Of a stretch of 5,876 bases of DNA, positions 1-5,538 are shown one piece after another. The notes below the pieces were generated by a model. It did no database searches. It saw only the letters and a list, made by a program, of their open reading frames with translations, and was not told where the DNA came from. Both the position numbers and the translations under genes were made by a program. This stretch comes from Lachnospiraceae bacterium (GTDB lineage: Bacteria; Bacillota; Clostridia; Lachnospirales; Lachnospiraceae): the NCBI GenBank assembly GCA_017958465.1, contig JAGDCQ010000148.1, positions 1 through 5,876 on the forward strand, written 5' to 3'. Every line of letters starts with the position of its first letter. The first letter of the stretch is position 1.

Positions 1-679
1 GCCATCTGTTGGCAGGTGTCTTAGCGCAGATGAAGGTATCGAAGGGATGTCTGCTGCCGTCGGGCTGCTTCTCGCGAAGGGGAGCAGTCTGGGGAGTCTC
101 GATGTATCCGGGTCCGATGCCGTTGCACTGGATGTTGTGCTCGCCGTATTCGGAGCAGATGTTCCTTGTGAGCATCTTGAGGCCACCCTTTGCTGCAGCG
201 TAAGCGGAAACTGTCTCACGGCCCAGTTCGCTCATCATTGAGCAGATGTTTATGATCTTGCCGTGGCCCTTCTTGATCATTGAAGGGATAACGGCCTTTG
301 ATACGATGAAAGGAGCGTTGAGGTCAACGTCGATAACCTGGCGGAACTGCTCGGCTGTCATCTCACACATAGGGATACGCTTGATGATACCTGCGTTGTT
401 AACGAGGATGTCGATAACGCCGACTTCCTTCTCAACTTTTGCTACAAGCTCGTTAACCTGCTCTTCGTTTGTAACGTCACAAACGTAACCGTGAGCATCG
501 ATTCCGAGCTCTTTGTAAGATGCAAGGCCCTTGTCAACCAGTTCCTGCTTGATATCGTTGAAAACGATGGTAGCGCCTGCTTCTGCGTATGCCTTTGCGA
601 TAGCGAAGCCGATGCCGTAAGAAGCACCTGTTATGAGCGCGATCTTGCCCTTGAGCGAAAACTTATCGATAAAACTCAT
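1..679 (-). CDS. Gluconate 5-dehydrogenase-like SDR oxidoreductase (3' end outside window)
   Basis: Classical short-chain dehydrogenase, likely interconverting D-gluconate and 5-ketogluconate (or a related sugar acid) with NAD(P) in the cytoplasm. I translated 226 codons on the minus strand; about 40-45 residues of a typical 265-270 are missing. Visible motifs: the Rossmann loop TGASYGIG at 17-24, D42 at the end of strand 2, NNAG at 94-97, and catalytic S147, Y160 and K164. R101 after NNAG and the stretch RHPFDTFICAKTPANRW near the end closely resemble gluconate 5-dehydrogenases such as that of Streptococcus suis, as I remember them. The start at 679 follows AGGAGG at 687-692 with 7 bases of spacing; an in-frame ATG at 685 lies only 1 base from that site and is less likely. 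The position usually held by the tetrad Asn is Asp (D119). Related 2-deoxygluconate/2-keto-3-deoxygluconate dehydrogenases (KduD) are the alternative. The SDR assignment is firm; the substrate is inferred from similarity. Confidence 0.9.
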   Translation of the reverse strand, partial: MSFIDKFSLKGKIALITGASYGIGFAIAKAYAEAGATIVFNDIKQELVDKGLASYKELGIDAHGYVCDVTNEEQVNELVAKVEKEVGVIDILVNNAGIIKRIPMCEMTAEQFRQVIDVDLNAPFIVSKAVIPSMIKKGHGKIINICSMMSELGRETVSAYAAAKGGLKMLTRNICSEYGEHNIQCNGIGPGYIETPQTAPLREKQPDGSRHPFDTFICAKTPANRW

Positions 680-686
680 GTCCATT

Positions 687-692
687 CCTCCT
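687..692 (-). promoter_or_regulatory. Ribosome binding site of the SDR gene
   Basis: The minus strand reads AGGAGG, a full anti-Shine-Dalgarno match, 7 bases before the ATG at 679. It decides between the two in-frame ATGs at 685 and 679 in favour of 679, because the upstream one leaves only 1 base of spacing. Confidence 0.8.
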
Positions 693-721
693 GCATTGGA
701 TAGGTTTTTGTTGATGGGTTT

Positions 722-750
722 ATTATACGTTATGGCGGGAGAAAAATCAA
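722..750 (-). promoter_or_regulatory. Sigma-A-type promoter for the SDR gene
   Basis: On the minus strand, TTGATT (745-750) is followed by a 17-base spacer and a perfect TATAAT (722-727). Transcription would start near 715, giving a leader of about 35 bases before the ATG at 679. The -35 box matches the consensus in the first four bases. The palindromic operator at 755-774 lies immediately upstream of the -35 box. Confidence 0.75.
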
Positions 751-754
751 GAGA

Positions 755-774
755 AAATGTAAGCGTTTACATTT
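755..774. promoter_or_regulatory. cre-like / LacI-family operator palindrome
   Basis: The core ATGTAAGCGTTTACAT (757-772) is embedded in arms AAATGTAA and TTACATTT that are perfectly inverted around the centre GCGT. The internal 14 bases (758-771) fit every position of the Bacillus cre consensus TGWAARCGYTWNCW that CcpA binds; other LacI/GalR-family regulators use similar CG-centred palindromes. It sits 4 bases upstream of the -35 box of the leftward promoter, centred about 50 bases before the predicted start, and about 40 bases upstream of the predicted rightward promoter. Upstream placement would suit activation, or repression by a dedicated regulator through DNA contact. The regulator itself is not in the window. 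Confidence 0.75.
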
Positions 775-805
775 AAAAATTATCAGGTGCGTTATTTCAA
801 AAACC

Positions 806-834
806 TTGCATTATCGCGCGTTCTGGATTATACT
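806..834 (+). promoter_or_regulatory. Possible promoter for the yqeG-yqhT genes
   Basis: TTGCAT (806-811), a 17-base spacer and TATACT (829-834) form a plausible sigma-A promoter pointing right. A start near 841 would leave a leader of about 45 bases before the ATG at 885. The -10 box matches 5 of 6 consensus bases, but the -35 box matches only the TTG. The same TTGCAT-17 arrangement recurs before efp. Confidence 0.5.
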
Positions 835-884
835 TATCATCTGGAAAAGAAATAATGAAATTAATTGCTTAGAGAACAAACAGG

Positions 885-1409
885 ATGAAATTGCCGGTAT
901 CAAGGAAAAAAAGCATATTCAGAAACCTTTATCCGAGGGAGTTTTCGAGATCGGCGTACACCATCGACTACGAGGGGCTGTATCTCTGGGGCTACAGAGG
1001 GATCATTTTTGATATAGACAACACCCTGGTGGGGCACGACAAGCCGGCCACAAAGGAAGCGGTAAAGCTTGCCGCGCGTCTCAAAAAGATCGGTTTTAAG
1101 CTGATGATCGTATCAAACAACGAAGAACCAAGGGTTAAAACTTTTGCGGACGCACTTGGGGCTGGGTACATCTTTAAGGCGCATAAGCCCTCGAGAGACG
1201 GATACCTGAAAGCTATGGAGCTTATGGGGACCACCAAAGAAACTACGGTTGCCATTGGGGACCAGCTTATCACGGATATATGGGGCGCAAACAGGGCAGG
1301 GGTCTTTAACATACGTGTGAATCCGCTTTTCAGGGAGGAACCTGCAAAGATCGTTTTCAAAAGGAAACTGGAGCGGATCATCATGTTCTTTTACAGACAC
1401 GAAAGATAA
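885..1409 (+). CDS. yqeG: YqeG-family HAD IIIA-type phosphatase
   Basis: A 174-residue HAD-superfamily hydrolase, close to the roughly 170 residues of Bacillus YqeG. All four HAD motifs are present: DIDNT with the nucleophile D43 and acid/base D45, motif II serine S77 in VSNN, motif III lysine K101 in HKP, and motif IV GDQLITD with D126 and D131. The compact gap between motifs I and II fits the cap-less IIIA type. The N-terminal stretch LYPREFSRSAYTID (residues 15-28) is a recognisable YqeG lead-in. The physiological substrate of the family is not well established; phosphatidylglycerophosphate phosphatase relatives (Gep4/PgpP-like) share the fold. The start is the ATG at 885, with only a weak purine stretch (AGAG, 871-874) upstream, so translation may be modest. 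The M24 peptidase follows after 49 bases without a terminator, suggesting co-transcription. Confidence 0.9.
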   Translation: MKLPVSRKKSIFRNLYPREFSRSAYTIDYEGLYLWGYRGIIFDIDNTLVGHDKPATKEAVKLAARLKKIGFKLMIVSNNEEPRVKTFADALGAGYIFKAHKPSRDGYLKAMELMGTTKETTVAIGDQLITDIWGANRAGVFNIRVNPLFREEPAKIVFKRKLERIIMFFYRHER

Positions 1410-1449
1410 AAGCCACAGGCGTTTATTATTGGCGGGCAGGGCCCGGAAC

Positions 1450-1454
1450 GGAGG
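1450..1454 (+). promoter_or_regulatory. Ribosome binding site deciding the M24 peptidase start
   Basis: GGAGG lies 4 bases before the ATG at 1459. It favours this ATG over the in-frame TTG at 1429, which would add ten residues (AGRARNGGN-like) that do not resemble the family and would place the Shine-Dalgarno inside the gene. Confidence 0.75.
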
Positions 1455-1458
1455 AAAT

Positions 1459-2520
1459 ATGAACAGATTTGTTTCGAAAGTAATGAAGGACAACGGACTG
1501 GATGCCATAGTTTTTACCAACCACTACAACATCCGTTATCTTACAGGCTACACAGGGGATACAGGTATCCTGCTGCTTACAGCAAAGAAGGGCTTCCTGC
1601 TTACGGATTTCAGGTATATTTTCCAGGCTGAGAACGAAGCAAAGGACGTAGAGGTTGAGGATGTCGCAAAGAACGGTTACACCGGTCTTATGAAGCAGAT
1701 ATTTGCCGACAACGGCGTTAAAACTGCCGGTTTTGAAGGCGAGCACACGCTGTTTTCCGAGCTGTCCGGCTGGAAGAAGAAGTGCAGGGGAGTGAAGTTT
1801 GTGGATGTTGATGCACAGCTTTCCGAGCTCAGGATCATCAAGACTCCGGAAGAACTTGAAAAGCTCCGCATGGCAGAGCACATTGGAGACCTTGCCTTTG
1901 AGGATATCCTTAAATACTTAAAACCCGGCGTGACAGAGCTTGAGATTGCTGCACGCCTTGAGTTTTCACTTAAGATGCACGGCGCAGAGGCCATCTCTTT
2001 TGATCCTATCGTTGCGAGCGGTGTAAATTCGTCTATGCCTCACGCGATCCCTTCCGGGAAGAAGATCGAAAAAGGTGACTTTGTGACCATGGATTTCGGC
2101 TGCAAATACCAGGGCTACTGCTCGGATATGACAAGGACCGTTGTTGTGGGCAAAGCTTCCGATAAGCAAAAGAAGGTTTACAACAAGGTGCTTGAGGCAC
2201 AGCTTGCGGTTCTCAGTAAACTTAAGCCCGGTCTTACGGGAGTTGAGATCGATAAGATCGCAAGGGATATCATTGATGCATCCGAATTCAAGGGCAGCTT
2301 TGGACACGGCCTCGGCCACGGTGTTGGCCTTTATATCCACGAGACTCCCAATGCCAACGCACGTTACGACAAGAAGATGAAGGCCGGTATGACGCTTACC
2401 GACGAGCCCGGTATCTACCTTGCAGGTTTTGGCGGCGTAAGGATAGAGGATATGGGCGCCTTTACGGCAAAGGGATTTGAGAATTTCGCAAAATCCCCGA
2501 AGGAACTTATTGAGCTGTAA
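1459..2520 (+). CDS. yqhT: M24-family Xaa-Pro aminopeptidase-type metallopeptidase
   Basis: A 353-residue cytoplasmic peptidase predicted to remove an N-terminal residue preceding proline. Residues 1-125 form the creatinase/prolidase N-terminal domain; about 135-350 form the pita-bread catalytic domain. All five dinuclear metal ligands expected from aminopeptidase P are visible: D212 and D223 in MDFG...SDMTRT, H287 in HGLGHGVG, E316 in TDEPGIY and E330 in VRIED. The accessory histidines H283 and H294 are also present. The length equals that of B. subtilis YqhT as I recall it, and yqhT lies directly upstream of efp in Bacillus, as here. That supports orthology, and proline-containing products link loosely to the polyproline role of EF-P. 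It probably shares a transcript with yqeG. No key residue is missing. Xaa-Pro dipeptidase is an alternative activity within the same family. Confidence 0.93.
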   Translation: MNRFVSKVMKDNGLDAIVFTNHYNIRYLTGYTGDTGILLLTAKKGFLLTDFRYIFQAENEAKDVEVEDVAKNGYTGLMKQIFADNGVKTAGFEGEHTLFSELSGWKKKCRGVKFVDVDAQLSELRIIKTPEELEKLRMAEHIGDLAFEDILKYLKPGVTELEIAARLEFSLKMHGAEAISFDPIVASGVNSSMPHAIPSGKKIEKGDFVTMDFGCKYQGYCSDMTRTVVVGKASDKQKKVYNKVLEAQLAVLSKLKPGLTGVEIDKIARDIIDASEFKGSFGHGLGHGVGLYIHETPNANARYDKKMKAGMTLTDEPGIYLAGFGGVRIEDMGAFTAKGFENFAKSPKELIEL

Positions 2521-2552
2521 TTCGCGATCCGCTACGAAGAAACAAACCGTAT

Positions 2553-2580
2553 TCATGAATGCCTTGCACTCATGATTCTT
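2553..2580 (+). terminator. Possible weak terminator after the M24 peptidase
   Basis: TCATGAATGC (2553-2562) and GCACTCATGA (2566-2575) can pair as a 10-bp stem with one A-C mismatch and a CTT loop, followed by TTCTT. The stem is AT-rich and the T-run is broken, so termination would be partial at best. Confidence 0.35.
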
Positions 2581-2591
2581 ATAAAAAATAG

Positions 2592-2620
2592 TTGCATATT
2601 TTTAAAAAATCGGTTAAACT
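2592..2620 (+). promoter_or_regulatory. Promoter for efp
   Basis: TTGCAT (2592-2597), a 17-base AT-rich spacer and TAAACT (2615-2620) form a sigma-A-like promoter. A start near 2627 would give a leader of about 46 bases. The surrounding DNA is strongly A/T-rich, unlike the flanking genes. The -35 box is the same hexamer as in the promoter proposed at 806. Confidence 0.55.
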
Positions 2621-2635
2621 AAATTGGATTTAGTT
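2617..2635. repeat. Perfect 8-bp inverted repeat over the efp start region
   Basis: AACTAAAT (2617-2624) and ATTTAGTT (2628-2635) are exact inverted copies separated by TGG. The dyad overlaps the proposed -10 box and the expected transcription start of efp. It could be an operator or, if transcription starts further upstream, a weak leader hairpin. In AT-rich DNA a chance origin is possible. Confidence 0.5.
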
Positions 2636-2672
2636 CTAAACAAACACAAACACATTTTTTTGGAGGATTTTT

Positions 2673-3230
2673 ATGGTTTCAGCAGGCGATTTCAGAAACG
2701 GTATTACGCTTGAAATTGACGGAGATGTTGTACAGGTTATCGAGTTCCAGCACGTTAAGCCCGGTAAAGGTGCAGCATTTGTAAGAACAAAATTAAAGAA
2801 CATCAAGAGCGGTGGCGTTGTAGAAAAGACTTTCCGTCCTACAGATAAGTACCCTCAGGCTCATATCGAGAGAAGCGACATGCAGTATCTTTACGCTGAC
2901 GGCGATATGTACAACTTCATGAACAACGAGACCTTCGATCAGATCGCTCTTTCCAAGGAGCAGGTTGGCGACGCTATCAAGTTCGTAAAGGAAAACGACA
3001 CAGTTAAGATGCTTTCACATCAGGGTCAGATCTTCTCGATCGAGCCTCCTACATTTGCAGAGCTTGTCGTTACCGATACAGAGCCCGGCTTCAAGGGTGA
3101 TACAGCTACAGGCGCAACAAAGCCCGCTACAGTTGAGACAGGCGCACGCGTTATGGTTCCGCTCTTTGTAGAGCTTGGCGACAAGATCCAGATCGACACA
3201 AGGACCGGCGAATATCTTAAGAGAGTCTGA
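2673..3230 (+). CDS. efp: Translation elongation factor P
   Basis: A full-length 185-residue EF-P, the factor that binds between the ribosomal P and E sites and relieves stalling at polyproline stretches. The order is an N-terminal KOW-like domain (about 3-62) with the tip loop HVKPGKGAAF, then OB domains at about 67-125 and 130-184. The tip lysine is K32, the position that carries 5-aminopentanol in B. subtilis and beta-lysine in E. coli; the P30-G31-K32-G33 context looks more like the Bacillus form. The C-terminal signature around DKIQIDTRTGEYLKRV is typical. The ATG at 2673 follows a strong GGAGG (2662-2666) with 6 bases of spacing. Its codon choice (AAC, ATC, AAG, GTT, CCT, CTT) looks biased toward high expression. 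It has its own promoter and a strong terminator, so it may be largely monocistronic. No modification enzyme gene is in the window. Confidence 0.98.
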   Translation: MVSAGDFRNGITLEIDGDVVQVIEFQHVKPGKGAAFVRTKLKNIKSGGVVEKTFRPTDKYPQAHIERSDMQYLYADGDMYNFMNNETFDQIALSKEQVGDAIKFVKENDTVKMLSHQGQIFSIEPPTFAELVVTDTEPGFKGDTATGATKPATVETGARVMVPLFVELGDKIQIDTRTGEYLKRV

Positions 3231-3265
3231 GCTTGCGGGATCCGCTTTGGAATAAGATCGTTAAC

Positions 3266-3297
3266 TAGGCTGCCGCATATTGCGGCAGCTTATTTTT
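3266..3297 (+). terminator. Strong intrinsic terminator after efp
   Basis: GCTGCCGCA (3269-3277) and TGCGGCAGC (3281-3289) form a perfect 9-bp GC-rich stem with a TAT loop. It can extend to 12 pairs through 3266-3268 and 3290-3292, including one G-U pair. It is followed by a T-run at 3293-3297. There is no matching T-run on the other strand, so it acts rightward. Confidence 0.9.
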
Positions 3298-3328
3298 GGG
3301 GTAAATAAACGAGAAGGGAAAAAATATA

Positions 3329-4132
3329 ATGGAGATACAGCTTTGGCGCGAGATCCTCGATCCTTATCAGATCGCTGTGGACGAGCTTATCACTAAGTTC
3401 AACCACATCATCGCATCCTACAGGAGCATGGGACAGTATTCGCCCATCGAAAAAGTACAGGGCAGGGTGAAGACTATCTCGAGTATCCTTGAAAAAGTCC
3501 AGAAGAAAAAGATCGAGCTGGACCGCTTTGAGGAGGAGATAGACGATATCGCCGGGATCCGCATCATCTGCCAGTTTGTGGAGGATATCTACAAGGTGGT
3601 GGAGCTTATAAAAAACCGCAGTGACATGGTGGTGATAGACGAACGCAACTACGTGGAAAACGCGAAGGCAAGCGGCTATCGCAGCTATCACATGAACATC
3701 AAGTACGTTGTAGAGACCTTAAAAGGGCCGAAAGAGCTGGATGTGGAGATACAGGTCCGCACCCTCGCGATGGATTTCTGGGCGACGGTGGAGCATTCCC
3801 TGCAGTACAAATACAAGCAGAATATGCCGGCAGCCTTAAGAAAACAGCTTCTCGAAGCATCCGAGAGCGTTTCAACTCTCGACTGCGGGATGTCCGAGAT
3901 CCGTGACGAGATCATGGATGCGCAGAACTCCTTCAACAAGAAGGCGGGGATCGTGGCGGATATCCTCACGAATATCCAGAATCTCTACAAGGTTGCAAAT
4001 AAACGCGAGATCCTGAAAATACAGGATGAGTTCCTTAAGGTTTACGAGACGGGCGACTTAAAGCAGCTCGAGCGCTTCCACAAGGAGCTTGACATAATTT
4101 CGGAAGGATACAGGGCGCAAAGCCTGAAATGA
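3329..4132 (+). CDS. Small alarmone synthetase ((p)ppGpp synthetase, RelQ/RelP-like)
   Basis: A GTP pyrophosphokinase-family protein of 267 residues that would transfer pyrophosphate from ATP to GDP or GTP, making the stringent-response alarmones. The RelA/SpoT synthetase domain spans about 20-165: R46 and K48 in GRVK (ATP contact in RelQ-type enzymes), the Mg-binding D72 in DDIAGIRI, the nucleotide-base loop GYRSYH at 116-121, and E140 in EIQVRT followed by FWATVEH. No HD hydrolase, TGS or ACT domain is present, so it is a stand-alone synthetase without hydrolase. It is longer than Bacillus RelQ (about 211 residues), with a helical, charged C-terminal tail from about 205. The start ATG follows AGAAGGG (3312-3318), 10 bases away. 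It heads a run with two RNA-modification genes, the next starting 1 base after its stop. I cannot decide between the RelQ and RelP branches. Confidence 0.92.
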   Translation: MEIQLWREILDPYQIAVDELITKFNHIIASYRSMGQYSPIEKVQGRVKTISSILEKVQKKKIELDRFEEEIDDIAGIRIICQFVEDIYKVVELIKNRSDMVVIDERNYVENAKASGYRSYHMNIKYVVETLKGPKELDVEIQVRTLAMDFWATVEHSLQYKYKQNMPAALRKQLLEASESVSTLDCGMSEIRDEIMDAQNSFNKKAGIVADILTNIQNLYKVANKREILKIQDEFLKVYETGDLKQLERFHKELDIISEGYRAQSLK

Positions 4133-4133
4133 T

Positions 4134-5537
4134 ATGGTTTTACCGGAATCGTACACAGAACGGATAAAGAAACAACTGGGCGAAGAATACGAAGAGTATC
4201 TTCGCTCTTTTGAGCATGAGGCGGAAAACGGCCTGAGGGTGAACACGGCAAAGGTCTCTGTAGAGGACTTTGTTAAGCTTTGCCCTTTTGAGATAAAGCC
4301 CGTACCCTGGGTAAAGAACGGGTTTTTCTATGAGGGAGAGCGGCCTGCGATCCACCCTTATTATTTTGCCGGGCTCTACTACCTTCAGGAGCCCAGCGCC
4401 ATGACCCCTGCAAGCATTTTGCCTGTGACGCCGGGCGAGCGGGTGCTGGACCTTTGTGCGGCTCCCGGAGGCAAGAGCACGGAGCTTGCGGCTAAACTAA
4501 AGGGGCAGGGTGTCCTTGTTTCTAACGATGTTTCGAGCACGAGAGCCAAGGCTTTGCTTAAGAACTTAGAGCTTTTCGGAACTCCGAATGCCCTTGTGGT
4601 GAGCGAGACTCCGCAAAAGCTCTGTGAGGTATTTGAAGGCTATTTTGACAAGATACTGGTGGACGCCCCATGCTCCGGCGAGGGGATGTTCAGGAAGAAA
4701 GCAGCTATAGTGAAGAACTGGGAGCAGTACGGCACTGGGTACTACCACGCGATACAGTCGGAGATCCTGCCGTATGCCGTAAAGATGCTAAGACCGGGAG
4801 GCATGCTTTTGTACTCTACCTGTACTTTTTCACCTGAAGAGGATGAGGGTTCGGTACAGGAGATACTTGATGCTTTCCCAGAGATTCGTGTGCTTGATGC
4901 TGCTGAATACGCTAACGGTGCTGATCTTACTGGGTTTGAGCACGGAAACCCGGACTGGATCGAGAACGGCTCAGAGGAGCTTAGGAAAACCTTAAGGCTC
5001 TGGCCTCATAAGATCAGGGGAGAGGGGCATTTTGTGGCGCTTCTTCAAAAAGGTGAGGATCGTGAAGAGTCCGGAGCTGCGACGTTGAGGGTTTCGTCGG
5101 TTTCTAAGCCTTCTAAGGCAGGAAAGTTTCCTGCGGAGGTTTACGAGTTTTTCGACAAGCTGCACTACGATATTGATTTTTCGAGGATAGAGCAGAGGGG
5201 AGAGCAGATCTTTATGCTCCCGAAGCTCGGAGTATCCGTGAAGGGCCTTAGGATCTTACGGTCAGGGCTTTTGCTCGGAGAGATAAAGACAAAAAGGTTT
5301 GAGCCCAGCCAGGCCCTTGCCTGTGCCATTAAGGCAAAGGACTTTGATAACAGGCTGGAGCTTAAGGCTGAGGATGAACGTGTCCTGAAATACCTTAAAT
5401 GCGAGACCCTGGAAGTTGAAGAGAAGCTGGAAAACGGCCTTGTCCTTGTATGTGTTGACGGTTTTCCTTTGGGCTGGGGCAAATATTCCAACGGAAACTT
5501 CAAAAACAGGTATTTTGCAGGCTGGAGACATATGTAG
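4134..5537 (+). CDS. RsmF-type RNA (cytosine-5) methyltransferase
   Basis: A 467-residue S-adenosylmethionine-dependent methyltransferase of the RsmB/NOP group, predicted to make 5-methylcytosine in rRNA. Residues 1-90 match the family lead-in (LPESYTERI ... GLRVNT). The Rossmann methyltransferase core covers about 90-305: motif I VLDLCAAPGGK (104-114), motif IV DAPCSGEG with C180, and motif VI STCT with the nucleophile C230. Two conserved cysteines are the hallmark of this mechanism. The C-terminal region has an RsmF-like domain, ending in a PUA-type RNA-binding signature GWGKYSNGNFKN from 447. The stop of the synthetase gene and this ATG are 1 base apart (TGATATG). The nearest Shine-Dalgarno-like GGAAGGA (4102-4108) is 25 bases upstream, so translation is probably coupled. 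The target cytosine cannot be read from the sequence; RsmF of E. coli modifies 16S C1407, but Firmicute homologues may differ. Confidence 0.92.
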   Translation: MVLPESYTERIKKQLGEEYEEYLRSFEHEAENGLRVNTAKVSVEDFVKLCPFEIKPVPWVKNGFFYEGERPAIHPYYFAGLYYLQEPSAMTPASILPVTPGERVLDLCAAPGGKSTELAAKLKGQGVLVSNDVSSTRAKALLKNLELFGTPNALVVSETPQKLCEVFEGYFDKILVDAPCSGEGMFRKKAAIVKNWEQYGTGYYHAIQSEILPYAVKMLRPGGMLLYSTCTFSPEEDEGSVQEILDAFPEIRVLDAAEYANGADLTGFEHGNPDWIENGSEELRKTLRLWPHKIRGEGHFVALLQKGEDREESGAATLRVSSVSKPSKAGKFPAEVYEFFDKLHYDIDFSRIEQRGEQIFMLPKLGVSVKGLRILRSGLLLGEIKTKRFEPSQALACAIKAKDFDNRLELKAEDERVLKYLKCETLEVEEKLENGLVLVCVDGFPLGWGKYSNGNFKNRYFAGWRHM

Positions 5538-5538
5538 A

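Noticed and set aside
246..488. Plus-strand open frames within 1-703
   Set aside because: The minus strand here encodes a clear SDR with an intact active site, so the plus-strand frames (also 9-203, 47-241, 491-703) are shadows.
855..872. A five-codon leader frame (MKLIA, stop) just before the yqeG start, in the same frame
   Set aside because: It has no attenuator hairpins, no regulatory codon run and no strong ribosome binding site; a chance ATG in an AT-rich leader is enough to explain it.
680..884. Small RNA gene or riboswitch in the divergent gap
   Set aside because: Apart from the operator palindrome and the two promoters, I see no conserved riboswitch core, no extended hairpin set and no terminator here.
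992..1384. A 130-codon minus-strand frame opposite the yqeG gene
   Set aside because: It overlaps a complete HAD phosphatase with all motifs, and its composition is what antisense of that gene would give.
1410..1458. Possible terminator or promoter between yqeG and the M24 peptidase gene
   Set aside because: The GC-rich stretch has no stable stem followed by a T-run and no -10/-35 pair, so the two genes are best read as one transcript.
1966..2556. A 196-codon open frame on the minus strand opposite the M24 peptidase
   Set aside because: It is fully antisense to a gene with all catalytic motifs, has no recognisable domain and no good ribosome binding site. It is a shadow of the codon bias of the real gene.
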